Assembly (NCBI GenBank): GCA_016702605.1
Contig: JADJDQ010000005.1
Span: 124,001 to 188,000 of the forward strand
Source: Candidatus Intricatilinea gracilis
GTDB taxonomy: Bacteria > Pseudomonadota > Gammaproteobacteria > Burkholderiales > Burkholderiaceae_C
Reading direction: 5' to 3'
Length of the DNA: 64,000 bases
Under the pieces are notes generated by a model that saw only the letters and a list, made by a program, of their open reading frames with translations, had not been told where the DNA came from and did no database searches. Positions 15,030 to 24,034 of this stretch are shown here, piece by piece. Position 1 is the first letter of the stretch. Each line of letters starts with the position of its first letter. The position numbers were made by a program, and so were the translations under genes.

Positions 15030-15884
15030 ATGCAAGCATTCCAAAGCGGCGGCCGCGCTCTCAAGACAGTCTCTGCCTCGGTTCGCGTCTTCCTGAGCGA
15101 TCTGGGAGACGGACTACTCGCGGTCAGCCACAACTCGCTGGCCCTGCTGGGGCTGGTGGTGCTCGGTGGTGTGATCGTGATCGGTGGGCGGGCCGACGTG
15201 CGCGACCTGCTCGAGGAACAAGCGCTCGACTGGCTGCAAGCCCGCCAGGAAGCCCGCTTCGCGCCTGAGCCGACCGAGGACGAAGCGGACATGCTGGCCG
15301 TCGACCGCGCCACTGCGGCCGACCCGTCACGGCTGGATCGTCAGCAGGCCTTCGTGGCCCAGTGGTTGTCGCGCCGTTACCGCGTGGCGCCGGAGCCGGT
15401 CAGCCGTCTGGTGCAGGAGGCCTGGACACTGGGTGGCCGCTTCGAACTGGAGCCGACCTTGATCCTGGCCATCATGGCCATCGAGTCGGGCTTCAACCCG
15501 TTTGCGCAGAGCTCGGTCGGCGCCCAGGGCCTGATGCAGGTGATGACCAGCGTGCACGACGAGAAGTACGAGCCCTTCGGCGGCAACCATGCCGCCTTCG
15601 ACCCGGTCACCAACCTGCGCGTCGGTGTCGAGGTGCTGAAGGAATGCATCAGCAGGGCCGGTTCACTCGAAGGTGGACTGAAGTATTACGTCGGCGCCGC
15701 CAACCTCGTCGACGATGGCGGCTACGCCAGCAAGGTGCTCGCCGAACAGACTTTCCTGCGCCAGGTCGTGCTGGGCCGCCAGGTGCCGGTGACCGCAAAA
15801 CTGCCGCAACCGTCTGCGTCAGCGAGCAGCGGTGTGCAGCTTGGCGCGACGACAGCCACCACCACCCAGCTGGCGATGCGCTGA
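15030..15884 (+). CDS. Membrane-anchored lytic transglycosylase (SLT domain)
   Basis: The protein of 284 residues has one N-terminal membrane helix (about 34-53, LALLGLVVLGGVIVIGG) and a periplasmic goose-type SLT domain. The catalytic Glu is in ILAIMAIESGFNPFAQ, followed by the conserved GAQGLMQVM. Such enzymes cleave the peptidoglycan glycan strand to anhydromuropeptides for wall turnover or assembly of envelope machines. I chose the ATG at 15030 because AGGAG is 4 bases upstream; the frame is open 78 bases further. The C-terminus is Ser/Thr/Ala-rich and low in complexity. It is divergent from ubiD, with glyA downstream behind its own riboswitch. Confidence 0.85.
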   Translation: MQAFQSGGRALKTVSASVRVFLSDLGDGLLAVSHNSLALLGLVVLGGVIVIGGRADVRDLLEEQALDWLQARQEARFAPEPTEDEADMLAVDRATAADPSRLDRQQAFVAQWLSRRYRVAPEPVSRLVQEAWTLGGRFELEPTLILAIMAIESGFNPFAQSSVGAQGLMQVMTSVHDEKYEPFGGNHAAFDPVTNLRVGVEVLKECISRAGSLEGGLKYYVGAANLVDDGGYASKVLAEQTFLRQVVLGRQVPVTAKLPQPSASASSGVQLGATTATTTQLAMR

Positions 15885-15949
15885 GCCGTGACCCTTCGGG
15901 TCGGTGCCTGGTCGGGCCGATCCGAGGCAAGGTGATCCGCTAAACTGCG

Positions 15950-16066
15950 CCCGCCGCGCGACTGGCGTTCAGGGCCTCGTGACGAGGCCAACAGGTGGGT
16001 CACCACCAGGGAGCGCGGCCGTCGTGCCCACGCGGGTCCGGCGACCCGCCGTGCGCCTGGGCAACT
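15950..16066 (+). promoter_or_regulatory. ZTP (pfl motif) riboswitch upstream of glyA
   Basis: The leader holds the pfl signature in order: P1 strand CCGCGC (15954-15959) followed by GACTGGCG, a hairpin GGCCTCG/CGAGGCC (about 15973-15989), GGTGG/CCACC, AGGGAGCGCGG closing P1, then hairpin CGGGTC/GACCCG and the conserved CCGTGCGCCTGGGCA (16049-16063). ZTP riboswitches sense the folate-stress alarmone ZMP/ZTP and commonly precede glyA and purine genes. Downstream TTGCCC (16086-16091) can pair with GGGCAA either inside the aptamer (16059-16064) or further on (16099-16104), a likely switching element. Confidence 0.88.
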
Positions 16067-16148
16067 CCACACACTGAGCACTCGATTGCCCCGTCCGCGG
16101 GCAACATGATCTTGTGTCGGAGCCCGACTGCTTGAGGACCGCCCCATC

Positions 16149-17399
16149 ATGTTCGACCGTTCCAGCTACACGCTCGCCGCCATCGATCCGGCCATCACCG
16201 CCGCCATTGCCGCCGAAGACCATCGGCAAGAGGCGCACATCGAGCTGATCGCCTCGGAAAACTACGCTTCGCCGGCCGTGATGGCGGCGCAGGGCTCACA
16301 ACTCACCAACAAGTACGCCGAGGGTTACCCGGGCAGGCGGTACTACGGCGGCTGCGAATTTGTCGACGTCGTCGAGCAACTGGCGATCGACCGCGCCAAG
16401 CAGCTCTTCGGCGCCGAGTTCGCCAACGTGCAGCCCAATTCGGGTTCACAAGCCAACCAGGGTGTGTTCTTCGGCCTGCTGCAGCCGGGCGACACCATCA
16501 TGGGCATGAGCCTGGCCGAGGGTGGCCACCTCACCCACGGCATGGCGCTCAACATGAGCGGCAAGTGGTTCAAGGTCGTGAGCTACGGCCTGAACGCCCA
16601 AGAAGAAATCGACTACGACGCGATGGAGCGCCTGGCGCACGAACACAAGCCCAAGCTCATCATCGCCGGTGCCTCGGCCTACGCCCTGCGCATCGACTTC
16701 GAGCGTTTCGCGCGAGTGGCCAAGGCAGTCGGCGCCTACTTCATGGTCGACATGGCGCACTATGCCGGCCTAATCGCCGCGGGTGTCTACCCCAACCCGG
16801 TGCCGTTTGCCGACGTGGTCACGACGACCACCCACAAGACGCTGCGTGGCCCGCGTGGCGGCCTGATCCTGTCTCGCAGCGAAGACATCGCCAAGAAGAT
16901 CAACAGCGCCATCTTCCCCGGCATCCAGGGCGGCCCGCTGATGCACGTGATCGCCGGCAAGGCGGTGGCCTTCCAGGAAGCGCTGCAGCCCGAGTTCAAG
17001 GTCTACCAGCAGCAGGTGGTCGACAACGCCGCCGCCATGGCGCAAACACTCGTGCAGCGTGGCCTGCGCATCGTCTCCGGTCGTACCGAAAGCCACGTGA
17101 TGCTGGTCGACCTGCGCCCCAAGGGCCTGACCGGCAAGGAAGCCGAAGCCCTGCTCGGCCGCGCCCATATCACCTGCAACAAGAACGGCATCCCGAACGA
17201 CCCGCAAAAGCCGATGGTGACCAGCGGCATCCGGCTGGGCTCACCGGCCATGACGACGCGCGGCTTCAAGCAGGCCGAAGCCGTGCTGACGGCCAACCTG
17301 ATCGCCGACGTGCTCGACGCACCGACCGACGAGGCCGTGATCGACGCCGTCAAAGCCAAGGTCTCCGCGCTGACCGCCGACTTCCCGGTGTACCGCTGA
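16149..17399 (+). CDS. glyA: Serine hydroxymethyltransferase
   Basis: This PLP enzyme of 416 residues interconverts serine and glycine while charging tetrahydrofolate with a one-carbon unit. Family landmarks are HIELIASENYASPAVMAAQGS, NKYAEGYPGRRYYGGCE, NVQPNSGSQANQGVF, FMVDMAHYAGLIAAG, and the PLP lysine in TTTTHKTLRGPRGG (about residue 229). Length is standard. GAGGA lies 10 bases before the ATG. It is controlled, by context, by the ZTP riboswitch in its 264-base leader. nrdR follows 86 bases downstream, an arrangement common in proteobacteria. Confidence 0.98.
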   Translation: MFDRSSYTLAAIDPAITAAIAAEDHRQEAHIELIASENYASPAVMAAQGSQLTNKYAEGYPGRRYYGGCEFVDVVEQLAIDRAKQLFGAEFANVQPNSGSQANQGVFFGLLQPGDTIMGMSLAEGGHLTHGMALNMSGKWFKVVSYGLNAQEEIDYDAMERLAHEHKPKLIIAGASAYALRIDFERFARVAKAVGAYFMVDMAHYAGLIAAGVYPNPVPFADVVTTTTHKTLRGPRGGLILSRSEDIAKKINSAIFPGIQGGPLMHVIAGKAVAFQEALQPEFKVYQQQVVDNAAAMAQTLVQRGLRIVSGRTESHVMLVDLRPKGLTGKEAEALLGRAHITCNKNGIPNDPQKPMVTSGIRLGSPAMTTRGFKQAEAVLTANLIADVLDAPTDEAVIDAVKAKVSALTADFPVYR

Positions 17400-17485
17400 T
17401 CCACAGCTGATCGACCGACGAGCCAGGCCGCTGCGCCGGCTCGTCTGCCCTGCCCCTCCATCGTCGACCGCCGGACCCGCCACCC

Positions 17486-17929
17486 ATGCGTTGCCCCTAT
17501 TGCAGCAACGACGACACCCAGGTCGCCGAAACCCGCGAGTCCGACGAAGGCGACACCGTCCGGCGTCGCCGTCGCTGCCCCAAGTGCGACAAACGTTTCA
17601 CCACCTACGAACGCGCCGAACTGGCCATGCCGGCTGTGGTCAAGAAAAACGGCGACCGCACCGCCTTCGACCGCGAGAAGCTGCGCGCCAGCATGTCGCT
17701 GGCGCTGCGCAAGCGCAATGTGAGCGTCGACCTGGTCGACGCTGCCATCGCCCGCATCGAGGACAAACTCTTCGCCAGCGGCGCCAGCGAGGTCAACACC
17801 CCGCGCATCGGCGAACTCGTGATGCGTGAACTCAAGCGCCTGGACAAGGTGGCCTACGTGCGCTTTGCCTCGGTCTACCGCGAGTTCGAGGACGTGGACG
17901 AATTCAGCCGACTGATCAAGGAAATCTGA
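17486..17929 (+). CDS. nrdR: Transcriptional repressor NrdR
   Basis: The protein of 147 residues has an N-terminal zinc ribbon (MRCPYCSNDDTQV ... RRRRRCPKCDKRFTTYERAE) and an ATP-cone domain (from about residue 49, VVKKNGDRTAFDREKLRASM ... VAYVRFASVYREF). NrdR binds NrdR boxes and represses ribonucleotide reductase genes in response to ATP/dATP. Length is normal and all four zinc Cys residues are present. It follows glyA, as in many proteobacteria, and probably shares its transcript. Confidence 0.97.
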   Translation: MRCPYCSNDDTQVAETRESDEGDTVRRRRRCPKCDKRFTTYERAELAMPAVVKKNGDRTAFDREKLRASMSLALRKRNVSVDLVDAAIARIEDKLFASGASEVNTPRIGELVMRELKRLDKVAYVRFASVYREFEDVDEFSRLIKEI

Positions 17930-18111
17930 GCCGAGCCGACCCGTGTCCCCCCGCGCGGGACGCCCGGTGCACAGCCGCCGTGCAACCCTCGCTGCGGCAC
18001 CGCGTCGCATCCCCCATCAGAGGGAAAGTGCCACTGGCAGGCGACTCCTAGACTGCGTGCATATTTCACATCCGCCACCGGCCGACCGACCTGTGGCCAC
18101 AGGGGGTGGAC

Positions 18112-18648
18112 ATGGACGCGGCGCTCGAACATCGAGGGCTGACCCTGGTCGAGTTGATGGTGTGTGTGGCGATCGCCGCCGTGCTGCTCACCATCGCCGT
18201 GCCCGGCATGCAGGCGTTTCTGGCAAGGCGGCAGCTCGAAGGTCTGTCGGCCCAGTTCGTGGCCGACCTGCAATACGCTCGCACGGCTGCGGTGGCACGC
18301 GGTGAACGGCTGCGCCTGCGCTTCCAGACCATCGACTCGGGCAGTTGTTACCTGCTGCACAGCAGTGCCGCCGACACCTGCACCTGCCTGGTCGATCAGC
18401 CGCCCCAATGCAGCGGCAACGCCGAGGCCCTGCGGGTGGTCTACCTGCCAAGCAGCGATCACGCCACCGTGCGCGCCAATGTCGGATCGATGCTGATCGA
18501 CCCGCGCCAGGGCACGGTCAGCCCCAGCGGCAGCGTTGAGATCACCAGCAGCGACGGCGTGGCCCTGCGCCATGTCGTCAACATCCTGGGCAGGGTGAGG
18601 TTGTGCACGCCGGCCACGAGGATCAATCATGTGCCGGCCTGTTCGTGA
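18112..18648 (+). CDS. FimT/GspH-like minor pseudopilin
   Basis: This 178-residue protein has a short leader and a type IV prepilin cleavage site (HRG, then LTLVELMVCVAIAAVLLTIA) with the expected Glu at position +5, then a helix MQAFLARRQLEGLSAQF and a Cys-containing C-terminal domain typical of GspH/FimT. FimT-like proteins are minor components of type IV pili and can take part in DNA uptake. The ATG at 18112 is preceded by AGGGGG; the GTG two codons earlier is less likely. It starts a five-gene pilin cluster and overlaps the next gene by 20 bases. Confidence 0.82.
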   Translation: MDAALEHRGLTLVELMVCVAIAAVLLTIAVPGMQAFLARRQLEGLSAQFVADLQYARTAAVARGERLRLRFQTIDSGSCYLLHSSAADTCTCLVDQPPQCSGNAEALRVVYLPSSDHATVRANVGSMLIDPRQGTVSPSGSVEITSSDGVALRHVVNILGRVRLCTPATRINHVPACS

Positions 18649-19105
18649 CACGTCCGCGGCGGCGGCAGGTTTCGGCCTGATCGAGGTGGTCGTCACACTG
18701 GCGATCGTCGGTGTGCTGGCGTCCATCGCCCTGCCCAGCCTGATGCAGCAGATCCGCAAGACCCGCCGCGCCGACGCCGTTGCCGCGGTGCTGCGTGTGC
18801 AACAAGCACAAGAGCGCCACCGGGCCACCCAGCCCACCTATGCAGCCAGCCTCGACGCCGACGGGCTGAACATGCCCACCGCGTCACCCTCGGGCCACTA
18901 CCTGATGTCCAGCGCGGCGGCCAGCGGCGCCGAGTCCTCGGCCTACGTCGTACGGGCCCAGGCGCAAGGCCCTCAGGCACAGGATCTGACTTGCCGTCAC
19001 ATGGTGGTCAATGTCACCGGCGGCCAGCTGACCTACTCGTCGGGCGCAGAGGCAGATGCCGGCAATACCGGCGCGGCGAACCGCGCCTGCTGGGGCCAGC
19101 CATGA
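18629..19105 (+). CDS. PilE-like type IV pilin
   Basis: The protein of 158 residues has a prepilin site at AAAAG then FGLIEVVVTLAIVGVLASIA with Glu at +5, followed by PSLMQQIRKTRRADAVAAVL, the usual PilE alpha-helical spine. A Cys pair toward the C-terminus (LTCRHM and NRACWGQP) matches the D-region disulfide. The size fits minor PilE-type pilins. Start ATG 18629 overlaps fimT by 20 bases, and the stop overlaps the next ATG, so translation is probably coupled. Confidence 0.82.
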   Translation: MCRPVRDTSAAAAGFGLIEVVVTLAIVGVLASIALPSLMQQIRKTRRADAVAAVLRVQQAQERHRATQPTYAASLDADGLNMPTASPSGHYLMSSAAASGAESSAYVVRAQAQGPQAQDLTCRHMVVNVTGGQLTYSSGAEADAGNTGAANRACWGQP

Positions 19106-19827
19106 CACGTTGTGCGGTACCAAGTCACCAGCGCGGCATCGGCCTGGTCGAGATGCTGGTGTCGATCACCCTCGGCTTGTTCCTGATCGGTGTCACCGCC
19201 GGCATGCTGGTCAGCCAGTTGGCCGAACACCGGCGCATGTTGCTCGACACCCGGATGACCCAGGAGTTGCGCGCCGTGCTCGATCTGGTGGCGCGCGACG
19301 TCAAGCGCGCCGGCTACTGGGGCAGCAGCGCCGACGCCGCCTGGACAGGCGCGCCGGCCAACGCGGCGTCCAATCCCTACCAAGGCGTCTTCCCTGCGCC
19401 GGGCGCAAGCGACAGCCGCGTCGGCTACACCTACAGCCGCGACAGCAACGAAGACCAAGTCGTCGCCAGCAACGAACGATTCGGTCTGCGCCTGAACACC
19501 AGCAATCGCAGCGCCGACTGGCGCACCTCGGGCGCGGCACTCACGCCGAGTGATGCCGACACCTGGCAGGCGCTGAGCGATCCGGGTCTGCTTCGCGTCA
19601 CACGGGTGAGTGTGAGCTCACGCGAAGACACCGTGTCGCTGGCAGACCGCTGCGCCGTCACCACCTGCGCCACCGGTGCGGTGGATTGCCCGCCTCACCT
19701 GGCGTTACGCCAGATCGAGATCGAGGTCGAAGGTGTCGCTACCACCGACCCCGGCCTGCACCGCAGCCTGAAGGCCCAGGTGAGCCTGCGCAATCCGGCC
19801 GTGATCGGCAACTGCCCGGGCGCCTGA
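19102..19827 (+). CDS. PilW-like minor pilin assembly protein
   Basis: This 241-residue protein has a prepilin peptidase site, HQRG then IGLVEMLVSITLGLFLIGVT with Glu at +5, and the family segment MLLDTRMTQELRAVLDLVARDVKRAGYWG characteristic of PilW. PilW helps prime type IV pilus assembly with PilV and PilX. The ATG at 19102 overlaps the pilE stop (ATGA). The frame is open upstream inside pilE, but the pilin leader requires the later start. Confidence 0.85.
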   Translation: MTRCAVPSHQRGIGLVEMLVSITLGLFLIGVTAGMLVSQLAEHRRMLLDTRMTQELRAVLDLVARDVKRAGYWGSSADAAWTGAPANAASNPYQGVFPAPGASDSRVGYTYSRDSNEDQVVASNERFGLRLNTSNRSADWRTSGAALTPSDADTWQALSDPGLLRVTRVSVSSREDTVSLADRCAVTTCATGAVDCPPHLALRQIEIEVEGVATTDPGLHRSLKAQVSLRNPAVIGNCPGA

Positions 19828-19832
19828 CCATC

Positions 19833-21212
19833 ATGCGGGCGACTGGCAGGGCTGGATCAAGGGCGTCGAGGGCGGGATCGACCGCAGCGTCGTGGGCCGC
19901 ATCACCAACTGCGAGCCAGGCCCCTTGCGTGGCTGGGTCAAGGGCACCCCGGTTCACATCGAGAGCCAGCTTGCGGGGCAGCGGCACCCTGGCGCTGCTG
20001 CTCGTCATGCTGCTGGGTGTCACCCTGATGTTGTTGTATCTGAACCGGGCGCTGATGTTCGAGCAACGGTCCGCCGCCTTGTTGTGGCGCGAGGCGATGG
20101 CCTTCGAAGCCGCCGAGGCCGGCCGCAACTGGGCGCTCGCCAGCCTCAACCTCGACCGGTCGATCGACACGGCGTGCCGGCCGACGACCAGTTCGGGCAC
20201 GCCAGGGCCGACGTTGCGCGACCGACTGCTCGCACACGACACCAGCAGCGGCCTGTGGTTACCCACCACGGTGCAGGCCGGCTGTGCACTGGGGGCCGAC
20301 AACACCTGGACCTGCGCCTGCCCGCTCTCCGGCGCAGCCCACCCGGCCCTGCCGAGCGGCACCGCACAGGCCAGCAGCTTTGCCGTGTCGCTGCAGAGCG
20401 GCGCCCGGCCGGGCAGCCTGGTGCTCGCGTCACGCGGCTGTGTCGGTGCCGGCGCCAACTGCGACGAGGCCCACCGCGGTGATGCCCAGGCGCTGGTTCG
20501 CGTCGACATCGCCGCCGTGCGAGCCGCACCCGAAACACCCGCCGCCACACTGGTGGCCGGCGGCAACGTGACGCTGACCGGCCCCGTCAGCCTGGTCAAT
20601 GCCGAGCCGGGACCTGGCGGACTGGCTGTCGATGCCGGAGGTTCGATCAGTTCGGATGCACAAGTGCAACTGCACGGCCCGCCAGGTGGCGCCGGCACAC
20701 TCTTGTCGGCGGCGAACGACCGACGCTGGCTCGGCCCGACCGGCACGGCGATGAGTGGCGACGAGTTCTTCGCGGCGCACTTCGGCTTGGCGCGTTCGCG
20801 GTTTCGCGAGTTGCCCAGCCTCACGCGGCTGGCCTGCAACGGCTTGTGTGATGCCGCGAGCGTCGACACGGCCCTGGCCGGCGGCGCCCGTGCGGTGTGG
20901 GTCGACGGTGACCTGGCCATCGGCGCGGTGGCATGGGGCAACCCGAGCCGGCCCATGCTGCTCATCGTCGACGGAGCACTCACCATCCAGGGGCCGGCCC
21001 GCCTGCATGCGCTGGTCTACAGCCGCACGCTGGCCTGGAGCAACACCGACACCAACCCTGGCACGCTGCGCGGCGCACTCGTCACCGAAACGAACGCCAG
21101 CATCAGCGGCCAGATCGCCATGGCTTACGACGCCGCCTTGCTGACCAAGGTCGCCCAGGCCGGCGCGCTGTATGCCCAGCTGCCAGGCAGTTGGCGCGAC
21201 TTCGGTGATTGA
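19833..21212 (+). CDS. PilX-like minor pilin protein
   Basis: The protein of 459 residues has an extended Arg/Ser/Ala-rich leader, a single hydrophobic segment (ASLRGSGTLALLLVMLLGVT and onward, about residues 46-70), then FEQRSAALLWREAMAFEAAEAGRNWALAS, the PilX spine with its EAAEAG motif. It lacks Glu at +5, as PilX proteins do. The rest is a long Gly/Ala-rich beta domain with several Cys, larger than the usual PilX of about 200 residues. The ATG at 19833 comes 5 bases after pilW ends. Position between pilW and a pilV-type gene supports the call. Confidence 0.72.
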   Translation: MRATGRAGSRASRAGSTAASWAASPTASQAPCVAGSRAPRFTSRASLRGSGTLALLLVMLLGVTLMLLYLNRALMFEQRSAALLWREAMAFEAAEAGRNWALASLNLDRSIDTACRPTTSSGTPGPTLRDRLLAHDTSSGLWLPTTVQAGCALGADNTWTCACPLSGAAHPALPSGTAQASSFAVSLQSGARPGSLVLASRGCVGAGANCDEAHRGDAQALVRVDIAAVRAAPETPAATLVAGGNVTLTGPVSLVNAEPGPGGLAVDAGGSISSDAQVQLHGPPGGAGTLLSAANDRRWLGPTGTAMSGDEFFAAHFGLARSRFRELPSLTRLACNGLCDAASVDTALAGGARAVWVDGDLAIGAVAWGNPSRPMLLIVDGALTIQGPARLHALVYSRTLAWSNTDTNPGTLRGALVTETNASISGQIAMAYDAALLTKVAQAGALYAQLPGSWRDFGD

Positions 21213-22518
21213 CCACCCCATCAGGCCGGCGTCGGGTCTCGGCGACGTGCCGGCGCCCGCACCAGCGCACCCCACGGCACCAGGCCGGGACGCCCGATCG
21301 GGCCGCCGTTGTCATCACCCGCACGACAGCCGGGCGTGCAACGCCGGCATCGCGCTGATCGAGGTGTTGGTCGCGCTGGTTGTGCTCACCATCGGCATCG
21401 CCGGCCTGGCACGTCTGCAGATGTGGTTGTGGATAGGCACCGACGCCGCACGTCAGCAAAGCGAGGCCACACGCCTGGCGCAAAACGAGCTCGACAGTCT
21501 GCGCTGGTGGACCCAGTTGAGCCCCGGCAGCGGGCAGTTCGCCTACGCCGACATCACCGCGCGGTCGGCCACCGAGATCACAGGTCTGACCAGCAACACG
21601 GTGTACCGCCTCGAGCGCCAGGTGGCCGACAGCACCGAGCCCGGCTTCAAGGCCGTCACCATCCGCCTGCGCTGGACCGACCGCGAAGGTACGGCGCGCA
21701 ACCTGGCGCTGCCAAGTGTCATCGGCGCCATGGATCCGTTCTGGCAAGGTGCACTCGTGACGGCGCCTCGAGCCAATGACGCGTCCGTGTCGGCGCTGGG
21801 GCGCCACCCGGCCATTCCGCTCGACGCCCTCGATCTGCCGGACGGCCGCATCGCCTGGAAGTTGTCGCCCGCATCCACCACCGCGTGGCTGTTCGACCGC
21901 AGCAGCGGCCAGGTGACGCAGCGCTGCGGCAGCGCAGCGGGTACGGCCAATTCCGACCTCGGCGCTGCCAGCCTCACTGGGTGTGTGACCGTGGGTGGCC
22001 TACCGCTCTGGGGCGCCGTGCGATTTGCGCTGGCCTCGGCCACACCCGGCCCAGCCGAGGCAGCCAACCCACCGTCGGCGGCGCTCGACCTGGACCTGCG
22101 TGTCACCCTCGGCAGCAGCGGCCACCCCGACCCGGGCTGGGTGTGTGAAGACGACGCCGACAGCGCCGTCGCATCGGGCCTGCTGCCCGGCGCGGTGCGC
22201 TACTTCTGCGTCGTTCAACCGGCCGGCACACCGCCGCACTGGTCGGGCCGGCTCGACGTGGTGCCCACCGGCTGGACCATCGGTGGCTCGGCCGCCGACG
22301 CGCGCCGGGTGTGCCGCTACAGCGTCGACCGCAACGGCAACGGCCGCATCGACAACCTCGAGCATCCGGCGGCCTACGTCGACGTCGACGGCCCGCTGGG
22401 CCAGCAGAACTTCCTGGTCGTGCCGCTGGTGGCCACCTGCCCGGTCGACCAGACGGTGCAACTCGGCAGTGGCGAGATCCACCTCAGCGACGTGAGCACG
22501 GTGGCGCACCAGCCCTGA
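21172..22518 (+). CDS. PilV-like minor pilin protein
   Basis: This protein has a prepilin-like site, CNAG then IALIEVLVALVVLTIGIAGL with Glu at +5, and the PilV-type spine ARLQMWLWIGTDAARQQSEA ... LAQNELDSLRWW. The C-terminal part contains DRNGNGRIDNLEH, resembling a calcium-binding loop. The start is uncertain: ATG at 21172 overlaps pilX by 41 bases, and in-frame GTGs at 21205 or 21247 would shorten the unusual leader of nearly 60 residues. At 400-450 residues it is much longer than typical PilV. It is the last gene of the pilin cluster; a hexanucleotide repeat follows at once. Confidence 0.72.
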   Translation: MPSCQAVGATSVIDHPIRPASGLGDVPAPAPAHPTAPGRDARSGRRCHHPHDSRACNAGIALIEVLVALVVLTIGIAGLARLQMWLWIGTDAARQQSEATRLAQNELDSLRWWTQLSPGSGQFAYADITARSATEITGLTSNTVYRLERQVADSTEPGFKAVTIRLRWTDREGTARNLALPSVIGAMDPFWQGALVTAPRANDASVSALGRHPAIPLDALDLPDGRIAWKLSPASTTAWLFDRSSGQVTQRCGSAAGTANSDLGAASLTGCVTVGGLPLWGAVRFALASATPGPAEAANPPSAALDLDLRVTLGSSGHPDPGWVCEDDADSAVASGLLPGAVRYFCVVQPAGTPPHWSGRLDVVPTGWTIGGSAADARRVCRYSVDRNGNGRIDNLEHPAAYVDVDGPLGQQNFLVVPLVATCPVDQTVQLGSGEIHLSDVSTVAHQP

Positions 22519-22524
22519 CGCATC

Positions 22525-22639
<115 letters not shown>

Positions 22640-22722
22640 CTAGAGATGGTGAACCTTGCAACTGCAACTGGCGGTTCATCTGGCATCGGTTTGTGGGCCC
22701 AGCCTGTACCCTTGCGGCCGCC

Positions 22723-23904
22723 ATGACAGCACCTTCAGCACCTTCGCAACCTTCAGCACCGTGGTCGACGCAGTCGGCCAACGCGGTCGACGACCAGCAC
22801 ATGGCGGCCGCACTCGACCTCGCTGCCCAGGCCATCGGCGTGAGTGACCCCAACCCGCGTGTCGGTTGTGTCATCGTCGACGCCCAGGGGCGGGTCATCG
22901 GTAGCGGCCACACCCAGCGCGCCGGTGGCCCGCATGCCGAGGTCATGGCCCTGCGCGATGCCCAGGCAGGCGGCGGCGAACTGGCCGGCGCGACGGTTTA
23001 TGTCACGCTCGAACCCTGTGCTCACCATGGCCGCACACCACCGTGTTGCGACGCATTGATCGCCGCGGGTGTGGGGCGCGTGGTGGCTGCGCTGCGGGAC
23101 CCCAATCCGCTGGTCGCCGGCCAGGGCCTGGCACGGATCGCGGCAGCCGGCATCGCCACTGGATGCGGTCCACACGCCGAGGCGGCGCGTGAACTCAACA
23201 TCGGATTTTTCTCGCGCATGGTGCGCGGCCGGCCCTGGGTGCGGGTAAAGGCCGCTGCCAGCCTGGATGGCCGCACCGCGCTGGACAACGGCGCCAGTCA
23301 ATGGATCACCGGCCCCGAGGCGCGCGCCGACGGCCACGCCTGGCGCCGCCGCGCCGGTGCCGTGTTGACCGGCATGGGTACCCTCACCGGCGACAACCCG
23401 CGCCTGGACGTGCGCCTGGTGCCCACCGACCAACAGCCGCTGCGGGTGCTGCTCGACAGCAAGCTGAACGTGCCCCCAGGCGCGCGCCTGCTGCAGCCGC
23501 CCGGACGCGCACTGATCTATACCTGCTGCGACGACGCCGCGCGGCGAAGCGACATCGAGCAAGGTGGCCACGAGGTGGCGCTGCTGCCGCCCGGGCCCGA
23601 GGGGCGGGTCGACCTGGCCGCCGTGTTGGCCGATCTGGGCCGGCGCGGCATCAACGAACTACATGTCGAGGCCGGCGCCGTGCTCAACGGCGCCTTGCAC
23701 GACGCTGGCCTGGTGGACGAGTGGTTGATCTATCTGGCACCGTGCCTGCTCGGCAGTGGCCGTGCCATCGCCGGCCTGACGCCACTGACCCGGCTGGACG
23801 ACGCGATCCGGCTGCAGTTCACCGCTATCACGCAGATTGGTGCGGATGTACGCCTGCTGGCCAGACCCGTCGCAGGACTGGACATGTGGCTGGATCAGAC
23901 TTGA
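22723..23904 (+). CDS. ribD: Riboflavin biosynthesis deaminase/reductase
   Basis: This 393-residue bifunctional cytosolic enzyme carries out two steps of riboflavin synthesis. The N-terminal deaminase has the zinc signature GGPHAEVMAL and VTLEPCAHHGRTPPCCDALI. The C-terminal NADPH reductase begins at RPWVRVKAAASLDGRTAL and includes SQWITGPEARADGHAWR and GINELHVEAGAVLNGALHDAG. Length is usual. The ATG at 22723 is preferred; ten open codons upstream lack family similarity. It opens the riboflavin block (ribD, ribBA, ribH), although a gap of about 130 bases and a weak hairpin separate it from ribBA, and ribE is absent. Confidence 0.96.
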   Translation: MTAPSAPSQPSAPWSTQSANAVDDQHMAAALDLAAQAIGVSDPNPRVGCVIVDAQGRVIGSGHTQRAGGPHAEVMALRDAQAGGGELAGATVYVTLEPCAHHGRTPPCCDALIAAGVGRVVAALRDPNPLVAGQGLARIAAAGIATGCGPHAEAARELNIGFFSRMVRGRPWVRVKAAASLDGRTALDNGASQWITGPEARADGHAWRRRAGAVLTGMGTLTGDNPRLDVRLVPTDQQPLRVLLDSKLNVPPGARLLQPPGRALIYTCCDDAARRSDIEQGGHEVALLPPGPEGRVDLAAVLADLGRRGINELHVEAGAVLNGALHDAGLVDEWLIYLAPCLLGSGRAIAGLTPLTRLDDAIRLQFTAITQIGADVRLLARPVAGLDMWLDQT

Positions 23905-23961
23905 TGCGGCGCTTGATTCCGCTTCATCTGCACGATGTGCTGCAATGTGATGGTCGCGCAA

Positions 23962-23986
23962 CGTCCCCCAGCGTGGAAATGGGACG
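23962..23986 (+). terminator. Weak hairpin after ribD
   Basis: CGTCCC (23962-23967) pairs with GGGACG (23981-23986) across a 13-base loop and is followed by CTTTCACTTCT. It lies 58 bases past the ribD stop and could attenuate transcription before ribBA. The stem is short. A TACAAT at 24022-24027 just before ribBA may be a -10 for a separate promoter, though the -35 is poor. Confidence 0.35.
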
Positions 23987-24034
23987 CTTTCACTTCTAAT
24001 CGATTCCGGCGGCCCCCCGCCTACAATGCTTCTT

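Noticed and set aside
23905..24034. FMN riboswitch before ribBA
   Set aside because: None of the conserved RFN elements could be found in the 130-base gap; only a weak hairpin and a possible -10.
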